From assembly GCA_020433835.1 (NCBI GenBank), contig JAGRBY010000206.1, positions 1-10,864 on the forward strand: a stretch of DNA of 10,864 nucleotides. The letters are read 5' to 3'. This stretch comes from Anaerolineae bacterium (GTDB lineage Bacteria; Chloroflexota; Anaerolineae; 4572-78; J111). The notes beneath the pieces are model-generated. The model searched no databases. It saw only the letters and a list, made by a program, of their open reading frames with translations, and was not told the origin of the DNA. Position numbers and translations under genes: made by a program. Shown one piece after another: positions 1 through 5,910 of the stretch (positions within the stretch are counted from its first letter, which is position 1; each line of letters opens with the position of its first letter).

Positions 1-115
1 AAATCGACCTATTTGGGCCAAACGGACGTACATTCTCAATCAAAAAGTGACTATCACCTTGTTCGTTCGCCCAACTGCGTAAGTCATAACCTTTACACTT
101 TAATGTATTATGGTA

Positions 116-196
116 AGAAACCAGGGTTTTTAGCGTTAACAAAAGACACTTTTTATCCCAAAAGGCCATCAATTAAGCATCAAAACCCTGGTTTCT
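116..196. repeat. 15-bp perfect inverted repeat around a 51-nt spacer
   Basis: AGAAACCAGGGTTTT at 116-130 is the exact reverse complement of 182-196. Each arm is itself a near-palindrome (AAACC-AG-GGTTT). Pairing does not extend outward or inward beyond the 15 bases. No target-site duplication flanks the unit (left flank ends GGTA, right flank starts AAAA). The unit could be a small non-autonomous mobile element, two inverted copies of a short dispersed palindromic repeat, or a long-loop RNA stem. Sequence alone does not decide between these. Confidence 0.6.
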
Positions 197-235
197 AAAA
201 AAGTGCAAACTCTCTAAAAGCTCTTCTATAGTAGT

Positions 236-268
236 GAGTAGGGACAGGCCTAGGACCTGTCCCTACTC
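236..268. terminator. 13-bp perfect hairpin downstream of MCO-C
   Basis: GAGTAGGGACAGG (236-248) pairs fully with CCTGTCCCTACTC (256-268) around a 7-nt loop. It sits 54-86 bases after the MCO-C stop codon, a plausible place for a transcription end or 3' stabilising structure of the MCO transcript. No U-tract follows directly on the minus strand; the first run of six T lies about 30 bases further on. It is therefore not a textbook intrinsic terminator, and may be a dispersed palindromic repeat of the REP type. Confidence 0.4.
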
Positions 269-321
269 CAGCAGGGTGAGGGCCCAACTGGGATGCAGAA
301 CACTAATTCAGTAGCGACCAA

Positions 322-3168
322 TTAGCCTGGATTCGCGACGGCGATGGTGATACCGTCACTGTCGCCATCCGGGTCGTGGTTAAATGCAGAATCGTACGGT
401 GCTGAATTGACCACATCGATCACCGTAAAGGTGACTTCGTTCTCAAACTGGTTCGAGTTGACCGCCTGGCTCACGCTGCATTGACCGCTGGCATTCGTGC
501 TACACGTTAACGTCGATGTAGCCTGGGAGCCGTTCGACTTACGAATTCGGATAGCGTTGACCGTGACCGTAGCCCCGTTGACAGAGTTGTGATCCACATC
601 ATGGACCGTGACGACCACCTGGGCATTCCAATTGGGACCACCTGCCGGGGCGGAAGTATCATCCAGGTCGCCAACGTGGATATTGTTATGGGCGACAGTG
701 GTTAAATTAGATGACGCAGACTTGCTGTTATCTCCCTGAGAGGTAACCGTTACCGTTGCCACATCACTATCAGCATCACTAGCACCCGTCGGGATGGTCA
801 CATCGACGGTGATCTGGGCCGTTTCACCTGCTACCAGCGGACCAACAACTGATGGAGCTGAAGTTGCCCATAGATTTCCGTCGACACTCACATCGAAGGT
901 ATCTGCCACATTGCCGTCATTAGTCACATCCAGCGTATAGGAAATCACATCGCCCGGCGCACCAGACTGAGAGTCAGCTTCTGGAGCAATTGAGACAGCG
1001 TTAACCGAGTTGACGGTGGTGTCTTCAGACGTGCTGTTGTCGGCGAGGTTGGGATCACTGGTGTCAGAGGTGACGCTGGCATTGTTGGTAATCACGCCAT
1101 TTGCGTTGGTGGTAACCTCGATAGTTACGGCTGCATTATCGCTACTGGCGATGCTGCCCAGAGCACAGGTGACCACACCGGTCGCCTCTGTACATCCCGC
1201 CGAGGCCGAAACAAAGCTGACATCAGCCGGCAGCGTATCGGTCATAACCACGTTATCCGCCTGATCAGGGCCACTGTTGCTGACGGTGATTGTGTAGATT
1301 ATGTTGTCGCCAACCGTGACCGGATCGGCATCATCGGTCTTGCTGATCGTTAGGTTGGCTTGCGGAGCTGCTTCGGGGTCAACTGTCGTATCCTCAGACG
1401 TGCTGTTATTGGCACTATCGGGATCGGCCGTGTCAGAGGAGACACTAGCATCATTGGTGATCACCCCGTCTACGGTGGTGGTGACCACGATAGTTACGGC
1501 TGCATTATCACCGCTGACGATACTGCCCAGAGTACAGATGACCACACCGGCTGACTCAGTACAACCCGCCGTAGCCGAAGCAAAGTTCACATCAGCCGGC
1601 AGCGTATCGGTCATAACCACGTTATCCGCCTGATCGGGTCCATCATTGCTGACGGTGACCGTGTAGGTCACAACATCACCAACTGTTACAGGGTCAACCG
1701 CGTCACTCTTGGTTATAGATAGATCGGCTCCTGAGACAGGTACCGGATTAACCGTGGTGTCTTCGAAAGTGCTGTTGTTGGCAAGGTTGGGATCGCTGGT
1801 GTCAGAGGAGACGCTGGCATTATTGATAATTACGCCCTCTACGGTGGTGGTAACCGTGATAGTTACGGCTGCATTATCGCTGCTGGCGATGCTGCCCAGA
1901 GCACAAGTGACCACACCGGTCGATTCTGTACAACCCGCCGTAGCCGAAGCAAAGTTCACATCAGCCGGCAGTGTGTCGGTCATAACCACGTTATCCGCCT
2001 GATCGGGTCCGCTGTTGCTAACGGTGACCGTGTAGGTCACAACATCGCCAACTGTCACAGGGTCGATCGCGTCACTCTTGGTTATGGCCAAATTAGCGCC
2101 CGGTGCAGGTGCCCCAAAGGTCATAAATGTTAGCATTCCGCCGGGGTAGGCGTTACCGTTGGTAACATACATATTGCGGTTGTATAAAGGCAGCGACCCA
2201 TCCAGGTCGGCTGTGTCATCAACTATCATGTCGGCGGTGGTGCCGGCCGGGATGATCTCGGCCACCACATCGAACGCATTAGGCAACTCGAAACCTTCTT
2301 TAGCGATCACCCGCTGGTAAGCGCCCAAAAGGGTCATCGAGGGATAATCGAAACCGGCGTTCAAGTAGCGCAGCAGTATCCGGTCGCCGGGATTGGCCAT
2401 GATGGGGGCGGTGTTGGGATAGCCCTGCCCATTGATAAGCCAATACGTGGGGTGGTAGTTGAGGAGATTAAACCCGTTTGGATTGGCGTTCAAATTCGGG
2501 TCTATCTCGCTAAGAAGAAGCACCTCTTCAACATCAAATATAGTCCCGCTACCATCATAGGCCTGCCCTGAAGATGAACCGCTCAAGGGGGCCGTGTCGA
2601 CGATCAACGCGCCGTATAACCCCATGGGTATTTGCCGGCTGGGATCGGTGCCGCTCTCATAGAGATAGGTACCGGCTTGGGCGGTGAAAGTGTAGGTTGC
2701 ACTCCCGCCGGCACTTGCTTCCGTCGTGAACGTGCCGGATGAACCACTACTTCCCAACACATCTTGCCCTGGAATGAGGATCGAGGTGGCATCATTCAGA
2801 TTGTTAGTGAGAACAATAGTAACCTCGTCGTCTTTGTTAACCCGGATGACCGGACCCGGAAGGGTAGCGTCACCCGGAGCACAGGTATCTCCCAAAACAA
2901 AACCCCAGATATCGACAGAGCCGCCACCCGGTAGGGCCAATGTGCCAGTTGTAGCACACAAATCAATCGACACAGCTGCGGCGGCAGGGGCAGCAGGTTG
3001 AATAGCCGCCTCAACGGGTGGGGGTTGAGGCTGCGCCGGAGCATTTTGGATAAGGTGATCGGTGTCTGGGGTCTGCAATTTCGCTTGTACTGTGGTATGG
3101 ACCAGCAACAACGCCCAGGCCAGCAGGACGACACCCAACCCGATCAGTTTGATCATTCTTGTACGCAT
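322..3168 (-). CDS. MCO-C: copper-free multicopper-oxidase-like protein with three DUF11 repeats
   Basis: This is a 948-residue secreted protein. Residues 1-29 form an N-terminal signal or membrane anchor (basic MRTRMIK, then a hydrophobic stretch), followed by a Pro/Ala-rich linker to about 65. Residues 66-355 are two cupredoxin domains related to MCO-B next door (shared GTYLYESG, MGLYG, GGMLT). None of the copper motifs survive: HWHG becomes LIPG (131-134), HCH becomes ESG (171-173), the domain-2 HPFHPHG becomes PSMTLLG (276-282), and the final HSH becomes LYN (328-330). Three DUF11 repeats of 123 residues follow from 358. Then come a NEW3/CARDB-like beta domain (about 722-825) and an Ig-like end domain (about 828-948) with a DPDGDSDG acidic, possibly calcium-binding loop. 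There is no LPXTG or C-terminal membrane helix. The start is supported by AAAGGAGAA six bases upstream. It is last in the MCO block. I infer a structural or anchoring role rather than catalysis. Confidence 0.85.
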   Translation of the reverse strand: MRTRMIKLIGLGVVLLAWALLLVHTTVQAKLQTPDTDHLIQNAPAQPQPPPVEAAIQPAAPAAAAVSIDLCATTGTLALPGGGSVDIWGFVLGDTCAPGDATLPGPVIRVNKDDEVTIVLTNNLNDATSILIPGQDVLGSSGSSGTFTTEASAGGSATYTFTAQAGTYLYESGTDPSRQIPMGLYGALIVDTAPLSGSSSGQAYDGSGTIFDVEEVLLLSEIDPNLNANPNGFNLLNYHPTYWLINGQGYPNTAPIMANPGDRILLRYLNAGFDYPSMTLLGAYQRVIAKEGFELPNAFDVVAEIIPAGTTADMIVDDTADLDGSLPLYNRNMYVTNGNAYPGGMLTFMTFGAPAPGANLAITKSDAIDPVTVGDVVTYTVTVSNSGPDQADNVVMTDTLPADVNFASATAGCTESTGVVTCALGSIASSDNAAVTITVTTTVEGVIINNASVSSDTSDPNLANNSTFEDTTVNPVPVSGADLSITKSDAVDPVTVGDVVTYTVTVSNDGPDQADNVVMTDTLPADVNFASATAGCTESAGVVICTLGSIVSGDNAAVTIVVTTTVDGVITNDASVSSDTADPDSANNSTSEDTTVDPEAAPQANLTISKTDDADPVTVGDNIIYTITVSNSGPDQADNVVMTDTLPADVSFVSASAGCTEATGVVTCALGSIASSDNAAVTIEVTTNANGVITNNASVTSDTSDPNLADNSTSEDTTVNSVNAVSIAPEADSQSGAPGDVISYTLDVTNDGNVADTFDVSVDGNLWATSAPSVVGPLVAGETAQITVDVTIPTGASDADSDVATVTVTSQGDNSKSASSNLTTVAHNNIHVGDLDDTSAPAGGPNWNAQVVVTVHDVDHNSVNGATVTVNAIRIRKSNGSQATSTLTCSTNASGQCSVSQAVNSNQFENEVTFTVIDVVNSAPYDSAFNHDPDGDSDGITIAVANPG
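991..2097 (-). repeat. Three tandem DUF11 repeats, exact 369-bp period
   Basis: Within MCO-C, repeats begin at residues 358, 481 and 604, giving a period of 123 residues or 369 bases. Each contains the DPVTVGD, SGPDQADNVVMTDTLPADV-type core and a Cys pair nine residues apart (413/422, 536/545, 659/668), probably a disulfide. Conservation reaches the DNA level: a 26-base block starting at plus-strand positions 1241, 1610 and 1979 is identical in all three copies. DUF11 modules typically form extended beta stalks on extracellular proteins. The DNA identity points to recent duplication or ongoing gene conversion. Confidence 0.9.
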
Positions 3169-3174
3169 CGTTTT

Positions 3175-3183
3175 TTCTCCTTT
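3175..3183 (-). promoter_or_regulatory. Ribosome binding site of MCO-C
   Basis: AAAGGAGAA on the minus strand, six bases before the ATG that ends at 3168. It fixes the MCO-C start and lies inside the 42-base gap after the MCO-B stop, so no separate promoter is required. The identical element precedes MCO-B. Confidence 0.75.
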
Positions 3184-3210
3184 ATCATTCGCTTTGTCTG
3201 ATCATTACCA

Positions 3211-4470
3211 TCAGGGGCAGCCGCCCGGCGGATCTACCCGTACCAGGGTGAGCATGCCACCAAAGCCTTCATCCCAGTTTTGAATCTCATGGAGAGCGTG
3301 GCTGTGCCAGGGGAAGTAGAACTCGCCGCACTGGTTGAACGAGGTTACGCCGGTCGGTAGTTCTCCCTTCAGGCCCAGATGCTTATCTCCACTGTAGAAC
3401 GACACGTCGTCCTTAAAGGTCAGATTGCCCAGGTTAGGAAAGGGGAATTTGGTGCTATCCGGAATGTTGCCGTTGGAGCCTGGCGTCCACGCTTCAACGT
3501 TGTCCCAAGTAAACAGCAGGTCATAGGTTTGGCCTGCGCCGATAGTGGTGGTAAAGTTTTCTAATTTAGCCGCTCCCAAATAGTGGCCGTCGCGGCCGAC
3601 AACTTGCATCGTATTACCGTGAGGGTGGAAGGGGTGGTTGACCGTACCGGCGTTAGCATAACGGATTAAAGCCGGCAGATCTGCGTCCGCTTCGATCTGC
3701 ACCAAAGCGCTGTAAGGCTGGTGGGGCAACCAGACAACATCGTTGTCCAAAAGGGTGTCCACCGCGCCCCGCCCGTTGATCGTCCAGTAGCGATCGTGGC
3801 GGGTGGTGACCTTATAGGCCAGTCCAAATTCGACAGCTTGATGCAGATCGGGGTCAATTTCGTGCATCACCAGCAAGTATTCTCGGTCGGGGTCGAATGC
3901 GGTAGCAGAATTACTGTTGGCCCAGTCAGGGTGTCCAGCCGGACGCACTATCAAGACGCCGTACAAGCCCATTTGTACCTGCTTATGAGCATTTGAACCG
4001 CTCTCGTAAAGGTATGTGCCTGGTTCGCCGGCGACAAATTCATAGCTTACCGTTCCGCCGCCGCTTGCAGCTTCAGCAGCCAGCAGGCCGGTTGAACCAC
4101 CCGTCGCCGTCACCCCCATTTGTCCGGGGAAAACAATCGAGACCGGCTCGTTAAGATCATTGGTCAGTTCGACGGTGACTGTGACGCCTTCAGTTACGCA
4201 CAGTACCGGCCCGGGTATCTGGAACACGCCGGAATCCTGCCTGAAGCCCCACATATAGACGCTATTTCCATCCGGCGTGTCGATATAGCCTTCGGTGGCA
4301 TGCAAAGCGAAGTCGGTACCGTTCGTACATTCCATTGTGGTCGATCCGGTCGCGGCTTGCAGGTTGGGCCGGCCTATGGCCACACCAGGGAAGGCCCAAC
4401 CGATAATGAGCGCCACCGCGCCTACCAGGAGACCCATCCCAATAAGTTTATACCTTGATGTTGCCGTCAT
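3211..4470 (-). CDS. MCO-B: two-domain MCO-like protein with copper motifs only in domain 2
   Basis: A 419-residue exported protein. It starts with a Sec-type signal or uncleaved anchor (about 6-32, GMGLLVGAVALIIGWAF) and has two cupredoxin domains (about 45-178 and 195-415). Domain 1 has lost all copper ligands: the HWHG position reads VFPG (112-115) and the HCH position reads ESG (156-158). Domain 2 keeps HPFHPHG (H279, H282, H284) and, near the end, HSHALHE (H389, S390, H391, H394). The usual type 1 copper Cys is Ser390, so neither domain can form a standard type 1 centre, while four trinuclear-type His remain. Four cysteines (48, 91, 381, 418) could form disulfides. Its Shine-Dalgarno sequence overlaps the stop codon of MCO-A, suggesting translational coupling. 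Acting alone it should not work as a normal MCO; it could complete the active site of MCO-A. The reaction is unknown. Confidence 0.88.
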   Translation of the reverse strand: MTATSRYKLIGMGLLVGAVALIIGWAFPGVAIGRPNLQAATGSTTMECTNGTDFALHATEGYIDTPDGNSVYMWGFRQDSGVFQIPGPVLCVTEGVTVTVELTNDLNEPVSIVFPGQMGVTATGGSTGLLAAEAASGGGTVSYEFVAGEPGTYLYESGSNAHKQVQMGLYGVLIVRPAGHPDWANSNSATAFDPDREYLLVMHEIDPDLHQAVEFGLAYKVTTRHDRYWTINGRGAVDTLLDNDVVWLPHQPYSALVQIEADADLPALIRYANAGTVNHPFHPHGNTMQVVGRDGHYLGAAKLENFTTTIGAGQTYDLLFTWDNVEAWTPGSNGNIPDSTKFPFPNLGNLTFKDDVSFYSGDKHLGLKGELPTGVTSFNQCGEFYFPWHSHALHEIQNWDEGFGGMLTLVRVDPPGGCP

Positions 4471-4477
4471 TATCTGT

Positions 4478-4486
4478 TTCTCCTTT
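4478..4486 (-). promoter_or_regulatory. Ribosome binding site of MCO-B, abutting the MCO-A stop
   Basis: AAAGGAGAA on the minus strand begins on the last base of the MCO-A TAA (4486-4488) and lies seven bases before the MCO-B ATG (4468-4470). The whole gap is only 15 bases. This arrangement favours reinitiation by ribosomes leaving MCO-A and so coordinated production of the two proteins. Confidence 0.8.
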
Positions 4487-5769
4487 TAAAACGTCTTGTT
4501 AGGCCCGGTTTGGGGACCCAGAGTACCGGGGTAAACGCGAACCTCGGTCAACATACCGCCTAAGCCCGATTGGTTGCCATTGATCAGCCGCTGGGCGCTC
4601 CGATTCCGGAACCAATAGCGGTCGTAAGGTCCGGCCGCATCAGTACCATCCGGCGAACTACTATAAGGAGGAGCGGTGAACAACACATCGCGGGCTTCAC
4701 CCGCCCCCAGATAGAGACTATGCGTCTCGTAAGCGTTAGCCCCCAGGTAGGAGGCGTCCTGCCCGACAACCGTCATCGGGATGCCCGGCAGTTGCATGAC
4801 ATGCTGTTCGTAACCCAAGCTGGCGATGCGTAGCAGGACCCGATCACCGGCGTTGGCCTGAACCAAGGATGAGACCGGCTGTGAATAAAGGCCGCCACCC
4901 AGGTCAAAGTCTGAGCCGGGTAAATCTTGGTCGCGGATGATGGTATCCGGATAAGAGCGGCCGTTCATAACCCAATAGTCGGCTTTGTAGTCCGACCAAA
5001 CATTCTCCTGGACGTTTTCCAGGTTGTCGTGGGCATGGCTGTAGATCTCGTTGAGCATAAAGGTGAATTGCCGGTCGAAGGCCGTGTCGAGGGCGGGCGA
5101 CCCGTCGGAAAGGTCATAGACATAGCCGGGAGTGTAGGACTCGATGTAGACTACGCCATCCATCCCCATCTGCACGTGTTCCACATCCTCGAAGTGGCAG
5201 TGGTACATATAAGTACCCTCATCGCGAGGTTTGTAGTAGTAAGGGAAGTCTCGGCCCAGCGGTACCGCAATGGATACTTCCGGCACGCCATCGAAAACGG
5301 CGTTGGGGTTGCGGAAGCCGTGCCAGTGAACCGTGTGGGAGTCGTCCAGGTCGGGCCGCTGCACGAAGCCCAGGTTGGTCATGGCGATGTATAGATTGAT
5401 GTCTTTAGGGATCGCCAGGATGGGGGCCGGCCAGGTGACCTTGCCTTTATATTTCTGAATTAGCTTGTTGATTTTGGCGTAGGTCTCATTAGCTGCCACA
5501 GGTCGGAAGCCAAAAACATAGATACCCGCGTCATCGGCCCGACGACGACCCGGAAAAGACATCCAGCCGTCGGTAGCCAGCAGGCGAATGTCCATCGGGG
5601 TGGTCTGGAGGGCCGGCCTGGGTGCCGGCGCTGCCGCGGCTATCGGCAGTTCCTGGTGCAGCAGCCTATTCAGGCCACTGCCACCCATTAAGGCCAGCAG
5701 CGCGCCGCTGCCGCCCAATCTTAGGATATCACGCCGACTGACGCGGCGTGGCGTTCTTTTTTCAGTCAT
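4486..5769 (-). CDS. MCO-A: Tat-exported two-domain multicopper oxidase with copper sites only in domain 1
   Basis: A 427-residue protein. The N-terminus has a twin-arginine signal (SRRDILRLG at 11-19, then a hydrophobic stretch and an Ala/Pro region to about 50), as expected for a cupredoxin folded before export. Domain 1 (about 58-212) has HTVHWHG (H145, H148, H150) and HCHFEDVEHVQMGM (H190, C191, H192, H198, M203). By comparison with nitrite reductases and type C two-domain MCOs, H145/C191/H198/M203 should bind type 1 copper and H148/H150/H190/H192 half of the trinuclear cluster. Domain 2 (about 230-415) keeps the fold and the GGMLTEVRV end, but HPFHPHG has become HVMQLPG (323-329) and the final HSH reads NRS (389-391). 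It therefore lacks the other half of the cluster. The start has a strong GGAGGT site. First gene of the MCO block; it could be an electron acceptor or a split oxidase. Substrate unknown. Confidence 0.9.
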   Translation of the reverse strand: MTEKRTPRRVSRRDILRLGGSGALLALMGGSGLNRLLHQELPIAAAAPAPRPALQTTPMDIRLLATDGWMSFPGRRRADDAGIYVFGFRPVAANETYAKINKLIQKYKGKVTWPAPILAIPKDINLYIAMTNLGFVQRPDLDDSHTVHWHGFRNPNAVFDGVPEVSIAVPLGRDFPYYYKPRDEGTYMYHCHFEDVEHVQMGMDGVVYIESYTPGYVYDLSDGSPALDTAFDRQFTFMLNEIYSHAHDNLENVQENVWSDYKADYWVMNGRSYPDTIIRDQDLPGSDFDLGGGLYSQPVSSLVQANAGDRVLLRIASLGYEQHVMQLPGIPMTVVGQDASYLGANAYETHSLYLGAGEARDVLFTAPPYSSSPDGTDAAGPYDRYWFRNRSAQRLINGNQSGLGGMLTEVRVYPGTLGPQTGPNKTF

Positions 5770-5818
5770 GCTCTCTACCTCCGGTCATATCTTGTATAGG
5801 ATTGCATTTGTTATTCAT
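5762..5818 (-). CDS. Possible 18-codon leader ORF overlapping the MCO-A start
   Basis: Minus-strand ATG at 5816-5818 opens an 18-codon frame (MNNKCNPIQDMTGGREHD) that stops at 5762-5764, eight bases inside MCO-A and in a different frame. An AGGAG precedes its ATG by only three bases, shorter than ideal. The MCO-A ribosome binding site lies inside this frame, so translating it would affect MCO-A initiation. Tiny ORFs of this size occur by chance; I list it because of position, not because of any recognised peptide. Confidence 0.2.
   Translation of the reverse strand: MNNKCNPIQDMTGGREHD
5777..5782 (-). promoter_or_regulatory. Ribosome binding site of MCO-A
   Basis: GGAGGT on the minus strand, seven bases before the ATG at 5767-5769. 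It is the strongest Shine-Dalgarno match in the window and fixes the start so that the Tat signal is included in full. Confidence 0.8.
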
Positions 5819-5848
5819 CGTCTCCTACTTCACTTGTTCTCTTTACGC

Positions 5849-5890
5849 GCCCACCCTCCCTCTGTCCTTTCGACAAAGGAGAGGGTGGGC
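5849..5890. terminator. Strong bulged hairpin between the giant gene and MCO-A
   Basis: GCCCACCCTC (5849-5858) pairs perfectly with GAGGGTGGGC (5881-5890). After a six-base bulge on one side, TCCTTT (5865-5870) pairs with AAAGGA (5875-5880) around a CGAC loop. It lies 21-62 bases after the giant gene's stop codon. No U-run follows on the minus strand, so it may be a weak terminator, an mRNA-stabilising stem that separates expression of the giant gene from the MCO genes, or a dispersed palindromic repeat. Confidence 0.45.
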
Positions 5891-5910
5891 ATAGTCTCAG
5901 ATCGGCGAGA

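Larger units (their letters stand above)
1..321. other. Non-coding left flank with two inverted repeats
   Basis: I see no credible gene here. The only open frame (13-198, plus strand, TTG start) has no ribosome binding site, resembles nothing I recognise, and runs through an inverted repeat. The left part (about 1-230) is visibly more AT-rich than the genes to the right. The stretch lies downstream of the stop codon of the last MCO gene, so it should contain the 3' end of that transcript. It holds a 15-base inverted repeat pair (116-130 with 182-196) and a 13-bp perfect hairpin (236-268), each listed separately. Confidence 0.7.

Noticed and set aside
13..198. 61-codon plus-strand frame in the left flank
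   Set aside because: It uses a TTG start without a ribosome binding site, has no recognisable features and ends inside an inverted repeat.
112..200. Target-site duplication around the 81-bp inverted-repeat unit
   Set aside because: The flanks (GGTA and AAAA) do not match at any length, so recent insertion with duplication is not supported.
991..2097. Regular repeat considered as a CRISPR or satellite array
   Set aside because: The 369-bp period is in frame and encodes DUF11 protein domains; no short repeats with unique spacers are present.
4486..5769. MCO-A as a copper nitrite reductase (NirK)
   Set aside because: The H-x4-H spacing is similar, but HWHG and HCH are MCO-type trinuclear motifs, the type 1 loop is two residues shorter than in NirK, and the NirK domain-2 catalytic His motif is not seen.
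5784..5848. Sigma70-type promoter before MCO-A (TATACA as a -10 element)
   Set aside because: A TATACA is present on the minus strand, but no acceptable -35 element sits at the right distance; too weak to list.
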